A DNA stretch of 64,000 nt. Source: Noviluteimonas gilva (lineage in GTDB: Bacteria; Pseudomonadota; Gammaproteobacteria; Xanthomonadales; Xanthomonadaceae). The notes below the pieces were generated by a model. It was not told where the DNA came from and did not search any database. It was given only the letters and a program-made list of their open reading frames with translations. The DNA lies in contig NZ_WOXT01000003.1 in the NCBI RefSeq assembly GCF_009740395.1, positions 62,001 through 126,000 of the forward strand, given 5' to 3'. Below, one piece after another: positions 33,437 to 42,143 of the stretch. Made by a program: the position numbers and the translations under genes. How positions within the stretch are numbered: position 1 is the first letter of the stretch; each line of letters opens with the position of its first letter.

Positions 33437-33778
33437 TCAACCCGCGAGGCGTTCGGTCTTCGCGGCCAGGATGAAGTCGTTCTCGCTCAGCCCGCCCACG
33501 TCGTGCGTGGAGAAGCGGACGACGCAGCGGTCGTAATGCACGCCGAGGTCGGGATGGTGGTCTTCGGCGTTGGCGATGAAGGCCAGCGCGTTCACGAAGC
33601 CCATCGTGCGGTAGTAGTCCTTGAACTTGAACGTCTTCACGAGCGCGTGCCCGTCTTCGGCCAGCTCCCAACCGGGGATCTGGGGCAGCAGCTCGCGCAC
33701 GCGGGCTTCGTTGAGCTTGTGCTCGGTGCCGCGGCGCGGGATGCAATGGGCGTCGGCGAGGGCGATCAGGTCGGACAT
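33437..33778 (-). CDS. phhB: Pterin-4a-carbinolamine dehydratase
   Basis: A 113-residue 4a-hydroxytetrahydrobiopterin dehydratase, which recycles the pterin cofactor of phenylalanine hydroxylase. The signature [20 protein letters not shown] (about residues 69-88) holds the catalytic histidines, and [20 protein letters not shown] is the conserved helix. No phhA is in the window. It converges on rluC with 3 bp between stops. I chose the ATG at 33778 over one 39 bases upstream because the shorter form matches the family. Confidence 0.92.
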   Translation of the reverse strand: MSDLIALADAHCIPRRGTEHKLNEARVRELLPQIPGWELAEDGHALVKTFKFKDYYRTMGFVNALAFIANAEDHHPDLGVHYDRCVVRFSTHDVGGLSENDFILAAKTERLAG

Positions 33779-33882
33779 TGGGAGCACTCCACAGCGTTGC
33801 GTGCTGAACCAGAACATATCGGCCGTGGTCGCAGGGTGGACTGTCCACGGCGGCCGCTTCCGGGGTGGCTAGAATAGCCCGC

Positions 33883-34476
33883 ATGATCCAGCTCTCCGAA
33901 TCCGCGCAGGCGCACTTCCGCCGCCTGATCGAACGCGAAGCCCTCCCGGGCCTCGGCGTTCGCCTGTCCGCCGTCCATGCCGGCACGCCACGCGCCGACG
34001 TCCGCCTGGAGTTCGCCGAACCGGGCGATCTCAGCGGCGAGGAATGGGCCATCGATTGCGAAGGCTTCACGCTGTGGGTCGATCCGGCGAGTGCGCCGTA
34101 CCTCGACGCTGCAGAGATCGACTACGTGCAGCAGCCCACGGGCGGCGCCCTGCAGATCCGCGCGCCGAAGATCAAGGGCGAAGCGCCGGCCGACACCGCG
34201 TCGCTGGTGGAGCGCGTGCGTTGGGTGGTCGAGCACGAAGTGAACCCGCAGCTTGCGCAGCATCGCGGGCATGTGTCGGTGCAGGAAGTGACGGCCGATG
34301 GCGTCGTGCTGCTGCGGTTCGGCGGCGGCTGCCACGGTTGCGGCATGGCGGACGTGACGTTGAAGCAGGGCATCGAGTCGACGCTGATGACGCGCGTGCC
34401 CGGCGTCACCGCGGTCCGCGACGCGACCGACCATGCGACAGGCACGGCCCCGTACCTCCCACGCGACGCAGCCTGA
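33883..34476 (+). CDS. nfuA: Fe/S biogenesis protein NfuA
   Basis: A 197-residue NfuA. The N-terminal degenerate A-type scaffold domain ([20 protein letters not shown], about residues 1-95) lacks the cysteines of true A-type carriers, as is usual. The C-terminal NifU-like domain (about 105-190) has the cluster-binding motif C-H-G-C in [20 protein letters not shown]. It carries 4Fe-4S clusters to target proteins, notably under oxidative stress or iron limitation. The ATG at 33883 is preferred over an upstream in-frame start. The next gene begins 15 bp downstream. Confidence 0.93.
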   Translation: MIQLSESAQAHFRRLIEREALPGLGVRLSAVHAGTPRADVRLEFAEPGDLSGEEWAIDCEGFTLWVDPASAPYLDAAEIDYVQQPTGGALQIRAPKIKGEAPADTASLVERVRWVVEHEVNPQLAQHRGHVSVQEVTADGVVLLRFGGGCHGCGMADVTLKQGIESTLMTRVPGVTAVRDATDHATGTAPYLPRDAA

Positions 34477-34491
34477 CGGCCCGCGGGGACC

Positions 34492-36207
34492 GTGTTCTCC
34501 GCTGCCGACATCATCGAAGCCCTCGGGCTGCGGCGCCGGCTGAAATCGATTCGGCCGCAGGCGCCGGGCACGTTCCCGCCCGGTTGGCAGGCCTGGTTCG
34601 ATGCGATGCCTCCCATGCCGCACCGGGTGACGGGCGCGCTGCCGCAAACCTTCGTCGACGAACTCGCGCAACGCCCGCTCGCATCGCCGCCCAAGCGCGA
34701 CGTGCAACTCAACCGTTGGCAGGCCTTCGCCACGTTGTGGCGCCAGCAATGGCATCCGCCCATTCCCGAAGAGCGCCGTTTGCGCGTGTTCGCCGCGACC
34801 TTCAGCGCGGTGTTGCACCTGTGTTTCGCGATCCTGCTGTTGTGGCTTGCGTATGTGTTCGTGCCGCCGCCGCAACCGGCGGGCGAGGGCGACCAGGTCG
34901 TGCAAGCCGAATTCATCGGGACGGGAACGCCCGAAGAAACCGGCGGCGGTGCACCGGAAGGCCCGCAACCGGAACCGGCGCAAACCGCCGCCGCGCCATC
35001 GCCGCCTGCTGCGACGCCGACGCCATCGGATGCACCGATGCAACCGCCACCGCCGCCGCAACCGGAAGAGCCCGCGCCGCAGCCCGAAGAGCCCGTCGCT
35101 GCGCAACCGCCGCCGCAGGCCGAGCCGGAACCCGAGCCCGTCGTCGAAGTGCCGCCCGCGCCGCAACCCTTGCAGGTGACGGAAGTGCCGCAGCCCGATA
35201 CGCAATTCGTGCTGCCGCCACCACGTCCGCGCGAAGTGGATCTCGCACCGCGCGAACTGACGGTGCCGCAATTGCGACAACCCACGCAGGCGATTTCGCG
35301 CGAGCAGGCGCAACGACAGACGCTCGACACGCAGCGCGTGGAAGTCCAACGCATTCGTGTCGCGCCGCAGGTGCGCGGTGAGGAATCGGCGCGACTGACG
35401 CAACAGATTCCGATCACCACCACGCAGTCGCAATCGCGCGAGATCGCGTTGCCCACCCTGCGCGGCGAAACGCGCGCGATTCCGATGCCGTCGCGCGGCA
35501 CGACACCGGGCGCGACGACGCCGGGCACGTCGACATCAAATGCACCGTCGACATCGCCCGGTTCGGCGAGTGCCGCGACGGCGGCGGCGCCGGGCGGGCA
35601 GGCGCCGGGCAGTGGCACCTCGCCCACGGCGCAACCGGGCGCGGGCGCGACACCGAATGCAGCGCCGGGCGCATGGCCTTCGCCCAATCGCGGCGACGAC
35701 TGGGGCGTGGGTACGCGCAACACGCCGGGCGGCAAACCGGGATCGGGCGCGAAGCCCGGCGTGTTCGATGCGCAGGGTCGCCCGAACATCGGCGAGCCGC
35801 CGACGCCAGGCAAGAACGCACCGGGCACGGAAGAGGCGCATATCGCCGACCTGGATCGCGCGGGCCGTTGGCTCAAGCGCCCGCCGATGGATTACACGCC
35901 GACGACGTTCGATCAATATTGGGTGCCGAACGAAACCCTGCTGCAGGAATGGGTGCGCAAGGGCATCAAGTCGTTGTCGATCCCGATCCCGGGCACCGAC
36001 AAGAAAATTTCGTGCGTGATTTCGATCCTGCAGTTCGGCGGTGGTTGCGGCTTGATGGATCCGAACAAGAACGCGCAATCGGCGACCGCGCGCCCGCCGC
36101 CCGACGTGCCGTTCAAGCCGTGGCTGCAGGAAGACAACGGCAGCATCAAGAAGGCGCCGCCTCCGCCGAACACCTCGGTGCAGGTGCCTGCTTCGACGAC
36201 GCCCTGA
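34492..36207 (+). CDS. Pro-rich single-helix membrane protein of unknown function
   Basis: A 571-residue protein with a GTG start. A cytoplasmic N-terminus of about 100 residues precedes a single helix (FAATFSAVLHLCFAILLLWL, about 102-121). A very long Pro/Glu/Gln-rich stretch follows (about residues 125-300, with PEEPAPQPEEPVAAQPPPQA), then a Gly/Thr/Ala-rich region and a short C-terminal domain with two cysteines (KKISCVISILQFGGGCGLMD). The topology recalls TonB, but no TonB C-terminal domain is visible. Similar proteins are annotated in Xanthomonadaceae as transmembrane repetitive proteins. It follows nfuA by 15 bp and ends at a bidirectional terminator. Confidence 0.72.
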   Translation: MFSAADIIEALGLRRRLKSIRPQAPGTFPPGWQAWFDAMPPMPHRVTGALPQTFVDELAQRPLASPPKRDVQLNRWQAFATLWRQQWHPPIPEERRLRVFAATFSAVLHLCFAILLLWLAYVFVPPPQPAGEGDQVVQAEFIGTGTPEETGGGAPEGPQPEPAQTAAAPSPPAATPTPSDAPMQPPPPPQPEEPAPQPEEPVAAQPPPQAEPEPEPVVEVPPAPQPLQVTEVPQPDTQFVLPPPRPREVDLAPRELTVPQLRQPTQAISREQAQRQTLDTQRVEVQRIRVAPQVRGEESARLTQQIPITTTQSQSREIALPTLRGETRAIPMPSRGTTPGATTPGTSTSNAPSTSPGSASAATAAAPGGQAPGSGTSPTAQPGAGATPNAAPGAWPSPNRGDDWGVGTRNTPGGKPGSGAKPGVFDAQGRPNIGEPPTPGKNAPGTEEAHIADLDRAGRWLKRPPMDYTPTTFDQYWVPNETLLQEWVRKGIKSLSIPIPGTDKKISCVISILQFGGGCGLMDPNKNAQSATARPPPDVPFKPWLQEDNGSIKKAPPPPNTSVQVPASTTP

Positions 36208-36223
36208 TTCGACGATCGCAACG

Positions 36224-36252
36224 AAAAAGGCCCGCTTGCGCGGGCCTTTTCT
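36224..36252. terminator. Bidirectional rho-independent terminator
   Basis: AAAAAGGCCCGC-TTGC-GCGGGCCTTTTC between two convergent genes (stops at 36207 and 36271). The A-run on the left and T-run on the right let it serve both transcripts. Confidence 0.85.
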
Positions 36253-36270
36253 TCAACGACGCGTGCAGCG

Positions 36271-36705
36271 TTACTGCGCGTTGTGCAGGTCGGCCAGGTG
36301 GCTTTCCGTCGAGTGGAAATACGCACCGAGGTCGGCGATCTGCTGGTCGGTGAGTTCCTTCGCCTGCGGGCTCATCAGCGCGTTGTCGCGATCGCCCTTG
36401 CGATAGGCGAGCAGCGCGTGCTCGATGTAATCCGAGTACTGGCCGCCGAGCTTCGGGTAGGCCTTGTCCGTCGGCGCGTTGCCTTCGGCGCCGTGGCAAT
36501 CTACGCACGCGAAGCCGTTGCGCTTGGTCGTGGCGAGCTTCATGCCCGCTTCGATGTTGCCCGTCGGCAAACCGGCGGAGGAGGACTTCGGCGCTTCGCC
36601 TTCGGCGTGGCCGCCTTCGGTATGGCCTTCTTCGCCGTTGCCCGAGCAGGCAGTCAGCGCGAGGGCGAGCAGGGCGATGGCGAACGCGTTCTTCTTGATC
36701 GTCAT
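36271..36705 (-). CDS. Cytochrome c lipoprotein
   Basis: A 144-residue class I c-type cytochrome with a lipoprotein signal (IALLALALTACSGNGE, Cys near residue 20), so membrane-anchored in the periplasm. A His/Gly/Glu-rich linker (GHTEGGHAEGEAPK) leads to the heme domain with CVDCH (about residues 67-71). The axial Met is probably that in DNALMSPQAKELTDQQ. It pairs with a similar cytochrome immediately upstream (8-bp gap), and both resemble cytochrome c4/c5-type electron carriers or oxidase partners. Confidence 0.88.
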   Translation of the reverse strand: MTIKKNAFAIALLALALTACSGNGEEGHTEGGHAEGEAPKSSSAGLPTGNIEAGMKLATTKRNGFACVDCHGAEGNAPTDKAYPKLGGQYSDYIEHALLAYRKGDRDNALMSPQAKELTDQQIADLGAYFHSTESHLADLHNAQ

Positions 36706-36713
36706 GGTCGGGC

Positions 36714-37166
36714 TCACTTCTGCGCGTTCACGGTCGAAAGGTAGGCGGCGATGTCGGCGATGTCCTGCGGCGAGAAGCTCTCCGCCTGGGCCTGCATCGT
36801 CGGGTGCTTGCGCTTGCCTTCGCGATATTCGGTGAGCGCGGAAGCGAGATACGCCGCCGACTGCCCGCCGATGCGCGGCACATGGAAGCTCGGATACGCG
36901 TTCTTGTACCCGGTCACGCCGTGGCAGCCGCGGCACGTATAGGTGAGTTCCTTGCCCTTCGCGGCGTCGCCGGTGAGGTCGGCGGCCTTCGGTTCGGCAG
37001 GCGCGGCCGGCTTTGCAGCGGCGGCGGTGGAAGCGGCGGCGGGCGCGGCGGCAGTGGAAGCCGTGGCCGGTGAAACAGTGGCCGGTGCGGCGGGCTGCTG
37101 CGCGTGTGCAGCGAAGAGCAGGGGCGCCAGCAGCAGTCCGGCGGCGATCGTCAGCGGTCGCATCAT
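36714..37166 (-). CDS. Periplasmic cytochrome c
   Basis: A 150-residue class I c-type cytochrome with a cleavable signal peptide (MMRPLTIAAGLLLAPLLFAA, cleavage near AHA-QQP). A 45-residue Ala/Pro/Thr-rich linker precedes the heme motif C-R-G-C-H (in YTCRGCHGVTGYKN). The likely axial Met is in KHPTMQAQAESF. It lies upstream of the lipoprotein cytochrome on the same strand, so both probably share a promoter in the 315-bp region to 37481. Two adjacent ATG codons (37166, 37163) could start it. Confidence 0.88.
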   Translation of the reverse strand: MMRPLTIAAGLLLAPLLFAAHAQQPAAPATVSPATASTAAAPAAASTAAAAKPAAPAEPKAADLTGDAAKGKELTYTCRGCHGVTGYKNAYPSFHVPRIGGQSAAYLASALTEYREGKRKHPTMQAQAESFSPQDIADIAAYLSTVNAQK

Positions 37167-37481
37167 GAAGAGAAGTCCACGGTGGAAGTTCGGTCGCGCG
37201 ACGTCCGTGTCATTCCGTCGTCTCGCAAGCCGCGAAGTATAGCTTGCACGTGAATGGAACCGGCAAACAGGTGGCCGTGATCCGGAGGTGCGCGCGTGCA
37301 ACCGGTCGGACGCTCGCCGCATCCCTTGTTCGATCGCTCCGAATCGAATCGTGCATCCGCCGCCAGTGCGGCGTCTGTCATGGAGCAGGAATTCTCCGTG
37401 AAGTCACCATGACCTATGGCGCATGGCGGCAGGATTCAGGGAGTGATTTACTTGACTACAACACCCAAGGGGTCAGCCCAC
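37167..37481. promoter_or_regulatory. Divergent intergenic region, cytochrome c pair / RND operon, 315 bp
   Basis: No credible gene is seen. It should hold promoters for both directions. The AT-richest parts are 37225-37262 and 37385-37462. AAGGGG at 37467-37472 is the Shine-Dalgarno sequence of the RND adaptor gene. TTGACT at 37452 looks like a -35 box but lies too close to the start codon at 37482 to serve. No clear operator palindrome was found. Confidence 0.5.
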
Positions 37482-38621
37482 ATGTCCGCCAATGCCTCCG
37501 TCCACGGCCGCGCCCTGCGCGCCGGTGCCTTCCTGATCGCCTGCACCCTCGCGCTTGCCGCCTGCAAGAAGGGGGACGGAGACGCCCAGGCCAAGGCCAA
37601 GGAAGGGGACAAGGGCCCCGAAGCCATCCCCGTCGAGGTCATGGCCGCCTCCAAGCGGGCGATCGCCGCCAGCTATACCGGCACCGCGCCGCTGGAAGCC
37701 CGCGGCGAGTCGCAGGTGGTCGCCAAGACCTCCGGCGTCGCGCTGCAGGTGCTCGTGCAGGAAGGCCAGCAGGTGAAGGCCGGCCAGGTGCTCGTGCGCC
37801 TGGATTCCTCGCGCGCTGCATTGCAGGCCGCGCAGACCGCCGCGCTGATGGGCAAGCTCGAAGCCAACTACAAGCGTTCGGTCACGCTCGCCGAGCAGAA
37901 GCTCATGAGCGCCAACGACATCGACACGATCCGCTACGACCTCGAAAACGCGCGCGCGGCCAACCGCCTGGCGAACCTCGAGCTGTCGTACGCCAACGTC
38001 GTCGCGCCGATCTCCGGCGTGATCGCCGAGCGCAAGATCAAGGACGGCAACTTCGTGCAGATCAACACGCCGATCTTCCGCATCGTCGATGTCTCGCGCC
38101 TGGAAGCCACGCTCAACGTGCCCGAGCGCGAAGTCGCCACGCTGCAGCAGGGCCTGAAGGTCGACCTCGCCGTCGACGCGCTGCCCGGCAAGAAGTTCGC
38201 CGGCGTCATCGATCGCATCGCACCGGTCGTGGATTCGGGCAGCGGCACGTTCCGCGTGATCTGCTCCTTCGACGGCGGCGGCGCGCTGCAGCCGGGCATG
38301 TTCGGCCGCATCCGCATCGACTACGACCAGCGCACCGACGCGCTCGTCGTGCCGCGCATCGCGCTGCTGGAAGACGAAGGTGATCCGGCCGTGTTCGCGG
38401 TGAAGCAGGGCAAGGCCGTGCGCGTGCCGATCAAGCTCGGTTACCTCGACGGCCAGTGGGCCGAAGTGCGCCAGGGCCTGAAGGTGGGCGACCAGGTCGT
38501 CACCGCGGGCAAGGTCGCGCTGCGCGAAGGCAGCCCGGTGCAGATCGTCGGCGACCAGGCCAAGCCTGCGACGCCGGTGGCCGGCAAGGGTGGCATCGCG
38601 TCCGCCACCGCCGCTCGCTGA
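37482..38621 (+). CDS. RND efflux periplasmic adaptor lipoprotein
   Basis: A 379-residue membrane fusion protein. Lipobox LALAACKKG (Cys near residue 28). The lipoyl domain halves flank a short alpha-hairpin (SRAALQAAQTAALMGKLEAN and NARAANRLANLELSYANVVA), then come the beta-barrel (VSRLEATLNVPEREVATLQQ) and the membrane-proximal domain. It links inner membrane permease to an outer membrane channel. It is the first of three genes, with two different permeases following. No outer membrane factor is encoded here, so a TolC-type channel elsewhere is needed. The ATG at 37482 has AAGGGG upstream. Confidence 0.92.
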   Translation: MSANASVHGRALRAGAFLIACTLALAACKKGDGDAQAKAKEGDKGPEAIPVEVMAASKRAIAASYTGTAPLEARGESQVVAKTSGVALQVLVQEGQQVKAGQVLVRLDSSRAALQAAQTAALMGKLEANYKRSVTLAEQKLMSANDIDTIRYDLENARAANRLANLELSYANVVAPISGVIAERKIKDGNFVQINTPIFRIVDVSRLEATLNVPEREVATLQQGLKVDLAVDALPGKKFAGVIDRIAPVVDSGSGTFRVICSFDGGGALQPGMFGRIRIDYDQRTDALVVPRIALLEDEGDPAVFAVKQGKAVRVPIKLGYLDGQWAEVRQGLKVGDQVVTAGKVALREGSPVQIVGDQAKPATPVAGKGGIASATAAR

Positions 38622-38648
38622 TCGCACACGGCCCCCCGGAGCTCGCGC

Positions 38649-41600
38649 GTGAACCATTCTTCAGATCCTGCGTCCTTCAGCGTCGTCGAGTTCTCCACGC
38701 GTCGCCGCGTCACGGTGATGATGGCGACGCTGACGTTCATCATCTTCGGCTTCATCGCGTTGTCCAACCTCAAGGTCAACCTGCTGCCGGACCTCAGCTA
38801 TCCCACGCTCACGGTGCGCACCGAATACACCGGTGCGGCGCCGGCGGAAATCGAAACGCTCATCACCGAACCCGTCGAAGAAGCCGTCGGCGTGGTGAAG
38901 GGTTTGCGCAAGCTCAAGTCGGTCTCGCGCACGGGACAGAGCGATGTCGTGCTCGAGTTCGCGTGGGGCACCGACATGGACAAGGCCTCGCTGGAAGTGC
39001 GCGACAAGATGGAAGCGCTCGCGCTTCCGCTCGAAGCCAAGCCGCCCGTGTTGTTGCGCTTCAATCCCTCGACCGCGCCGATCATGCGTCTGGTGCTGTC
39101 GAACAAGGGCCAGGACACGCAGGGCGCGCTCACCGCGTTGCGCCGTTACGCCGACGATGACCTGAAGAAGAAACTCGAACCGGTCGAAGGCGTCGCCGCG
39201 GTGAAGGTCGGTGGCGGTCTGGAAGACGAAGTGCAGGTCGATATCGACCAGCAGAAGCTCGCGCAGCTCAACCTGCCGATCGATACCGTCATCCAGCGCC
39301 TGCAGCAGGAAAACATCAACATCTCCGGCGGCCGGCTGGAAGAAGGCTCGCAGCGTTACCTGGTGCGCACGGTCAACCAGTTCGCGTCCGTCGACGAAAT
39401 CCGCAACATGCTCGTCACCACGCAGGCCGCCGGTGGCGGCGGTGCGCAGAGCGCGGCGGAAGAAATGGCGCGAGTCGCCGCGGCGACGGGCAATGCAGCG
39501 GCGATGGCCGCGGCCTCGTCGGTGCAGAGCGCATCGTCGGGCTCGTCGGCTGCGGCCGGCGGCATGCCGATCCGCCTGAAAGACATCGCCGACGTGCGCC
39601 AGGGGTACAAGGAGCGCGAAGCGATCATTCGCCTCGGCGGCCACGAAGCCGTCGAACTGGCGCTCTACAAGGAAGGCGACGCGAACACCGTGTCGACCGC
39701 CGATGCGTTGCAGGCGCAGATCGAAACGATCAAGAAGCAGATGCCGCCGGACATCGAACTGACGGTCATCGACGACCAGTCGCAGTTCATCCGCCACGCC
39801 ATCTCCGACGTGAAGAAGGACGCCCTGTTCGGTGGCGCGCTCGCGATCCTGATCATCTTCCTGTTCCTGCGCGATGGCTGGAGCACGTTCGTCGTCGGCC
39901 TGTCGCTGCCGGTGTCGATCATCACCACGTTCTTCTTCATGGGTCAGTTCGACCTGAGCCTCAACGTGATGTCGCTCGGCGGCCTCGCATTGGCGACCGG
40001 CCTGGTGGTCGACGATTCGATCGTCGTCCTCGAATCGATCGCGAAGGCACGCGAACGCGGCCTGGGCATCGTCGAGGCAGCGATCGTCGGTACGCGCGAA
40101 GTGAGCATGGCGGTCGTGGCCTCCACGCTGACGACGATCGCGGTGTTCCTGCCGCTGGTGTTCGTCGAAGGCATCGCGGGCCAGTTGTTCCGCGACCAGG
40201 CGCTGACCGTCGCGCTGGCGATCGCGATCTCGCTCGTCGTGTCGATGACGCTGATCCCGATGCTCTCCTCGATCCGCGGCCGCGCGCCGCTGGCGTTCAA
40301 GGAAGAGGCCCCGCATCCGCGTTGGGAACCGACGTCGAAGTTGCAGAAGCCCGTCGCCGCCACCGGTCGCGGCATCGGTTGGGCGATCCGCAACGGCGCG
40401 TTCGCGTTCTTCTGGCTCTTCGTGCGCCTGTGGCGCGGGCTGGCTGCCGTCATCGGACCGGTGATGCGCGCCTTCAGCCGGGTTGCGATGGGCATCTACG
40501 ATCGCCTCGAAGCGCTGTACCTGCGCACGCTGCCCAATGCGCTGGAGCATCCGCGCAAAGTGGTCGGCATCGCCGCGCTCGCGTTCTTCGCAACGCTCGC
40601 CGTGGTGCCGCTGCTCGGCGCCGACCTGATCCCGCAGCTCGCGCAGGATCGCTTCGAAATGACGGTGAAGTTGCCGCCCGGCACGCCGCTGCGCGACACC
40701 GACAAGATCGTGCAATCGCTGCAGGGCGAACACGGCAAGGACGAGAACCTCACCGCGCTGTACGGCGTGAGCGGCACGGGCACGCGCCTGGATGCCAGCC
40801 CGACCGAAAGCGGCGAGAACATCGCCAAGCTCACCGCCGTGATGAAGAACGGCGGCAGCGAGAAGATCGAAGCGGAATTGACCGAGAAGCTGCGCAAGAG
40901 CATGGCCGGCCGCAGCGGGACGCAGTTGGACTTCAGCCGCCCCGAGCTTTTCAGCCTGTCCACGCCGCTGGAAATCGAACTGCAGGGTCCCGACCTGCCG
41001 CAGATCGAAGCCGCCGGCCGCAGGCTCGCCGCGATGCTGCGCGCGAACTCGCATTACGCCGACGTCACTTCGACGGTGGAGCAGGGCTTCCCGGAAATCC
41101 AGATCCGCTTCGACCAGGATCGCGCCGCCGCGCTCGGCCTGACGACGCGCCAGATCGCCGACGTCGTGGTGAAGAAGGTGCGCGGTGAAGTCGCCACGCG
41201 TTACTCGTTCCGCGATCGCAAGATCGACGTGCTGGTGCGTGCGCAGGCGACCGATCGTGCATCGGTCGAAGACATCCGCAACCTGATCGTCAATCCGAAC
41301 AGCAGCACGCCGGTGCGCCTGTCGTCGGTGGCCGACGTCGTCGCGGGCACGGGCCCGAGCGAAATCCACCGCGCCGACCAGGTGCGCGTGGCGATCGTCT
41401 CGGCGAACCTGCGCGACATCGACCTCGGCGCGGCCGTGCAGGAAGTGCAGAAGATGGTGCACGACACGCCGCTCGGCGCGGACGTGGGCATGCACATCGG
41501 CGGGCAGGGCGAGGAACTCGACCGCTCGGTGAAGTCGTTGATGTTCGCCTTCGGCCTCGCGGTGTTCCTCGTGTACCTGGTGATGGCCTCGCAGTTCGAA

Positions 41601-42143
41601 TCGCTGCTGCATCCCTTCGTCATTCTCTTCACGATCCCGCTCGCGCTCGTCGGTGCGGTGCTCGCGCTGCTGATCACCAACTCCGCGATTTCCGTGGTGG
41701 TGTTCATCGGCCTGATCCTGCTGGTCGGCCTGGTGGTGAAGAACGCGATCATCCTGATCGACAAGGTCAACCAGTTGCGCGAGGAAGGCGTGCCCAAACG
41801 CCAGGCCCTGGTCGACGGTGCGCGTTCGCGCCTGCGCCCGATCGCGATGACCACCTTGTGCACCTTGTTCGGCTTCCTGCCGCTGGCGCTCGCGTTCGGT
41901 GAAGGCGCGGAAGTGCGCTCGCCGATGGCGATCACGGTGATCGGTGGCCTGCTGGTTTCGACGCTGCTGACGCTGGTCGTGATCCCGGTGGTGTACGACC
42001 TGCTGGATCGTCGCTCGGATGAGTACTACGCCGAGAAGCTGCGCAAGCAGCGCGCCGAAGCGAAGGCAGCCGCCACGCTGATCGAGCACGACCAGGATCC
42101 GCTGAACGGCAACGGCAAGATCGCGCCGGAGAGCAACACGTGA
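38649..42143 (+). CDS. RND efflux permease, first subunit (HAE-type)
   Basis: A 1164-residue proton-driven RND permease of 12 helices with two large periplasmic loops. The proton-relay residues are all present: D455-D456 in ATGLVVDDSIVVLESI (helix 4) and K1031 in VGLVVKNAIILIDKV (helix 10). An unusual Ala/Ser/Gly-rich insertion of about 45 residues (about 258-305, with AAATGNAAAMAAASS) interrupts the first periplasmic loop and makes it longer than the typical 1030-1050. Start is GTG at 38649. The stop overlaps the second permease (GTGA). With two unlike permeases the pump may be a heterotrimer as in MdtBC. The substrate is unknown. Confidence 0.92.
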   Translation: MNHSSDPASFSVVEFSTRRRVTVMMATLTFIIFGFIALSNLKVNLLPDLSYPTLTVRTEYTGAAPAEIETLITEPVEEAVGVVKGLRKLKSVSRTGQSDVVLEFAWGTDMDKASLEVRDKMEALALPLEAKPPVLLRFNPSTAPIMRLVLSNKGQDTQGALTALRRYADDDLKKKLEPVEGVAAVKVGGGLEDEVQVDIDQQKLAQLNLPIDTVIQRLQQENINISGGRLEEGSQRYLVRTVNQFASVDEIRNMLVTTQAAGGGGAQSAAEEMARVAAATGNAAAMAAASSVQSASSGSSAAAGGMPIRLKDIADVRQGYKEREAIIRLGGHEAVELALYKEGDANTVSTADALQAQIETIKKQMPPDIELTVIDDQSQFIRHAISDVKKDALFGGALAILIIFLFLRDGWSTFVVGLSLPVSIITTFFFMGQFDLSLNVMSLGGLALATGLVVDDSIVVLESIAKARERGLGIVEAAIVGTREVSMAVVASTLTTIAVFLPLVFVEGIAGQLFRDQALTVALAIAISLVVSMTLIPMLSSIRGRAPLAFKEEAPHPRWEPTSKLQKPVAATGRGIGWAIRNGAFAFFWLFVRLWRGLAAVIGPVMRAFSRVAMGIYDRLEALYLRTLPNALEHPRKVVGIAALAFFATLAVVPLLGADLIPQLAQDRFEMTVKLPPGTPLRDTDKIVQSLQGEHGKDENLTALYGVSGTGTRLDASPTESGENIAKLTAVMKNGGSEKIEAELTEKLRKSMAGRSGTQLDFSRPELFSLSTPLEIELQGPDLPQIEAAGRRLAAMLRANSHYADVTSTVEQGFPEIQIRFDQDRAAALGLTTRQIADVVVKKVRGEVATRYSFRDRKIDVLVRAQATDRASVEDIRNLIVNPNSSTPVRLSSVADVVAGTGPSEIHRADQVRVAIVSANLRDIDLGAAVQEVQKMVHDTPLGADVGMHIGGQGEELDRSVKSLMFAFGLAVFLVYLVMASQFESLLHPFVILFTIPLALVGAVLALLITNSAISVVVFIGLILLVGLVVKNAIILIDKVNQLREEGVPKRQALVDGARSRLRPIAMTTLCTLFGFLPLALAFGEGAEVRSPMAITVIGGLLVSTLLTLVVIPVVYDLLDRRSDEYYAEKLRKQRAEAKAAATLIEHDQDPLNGNGKIAPESNT

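Noticed and set aside
37452-37457. TTGACT as the -35 box of the RND operon
   Set aside because: It lies only 24 bases from the ATG at 37482, leaving no room for a -10 box, transcription start and ribosome binding site.
38661-42089. A 1142-residue minus-strand frame opposite the first RND permease
   Set aside because: Arg/His/Gln-rich shadow frame with no recognisable domain; the plus strand encodes a complete RND permease with relay residues.
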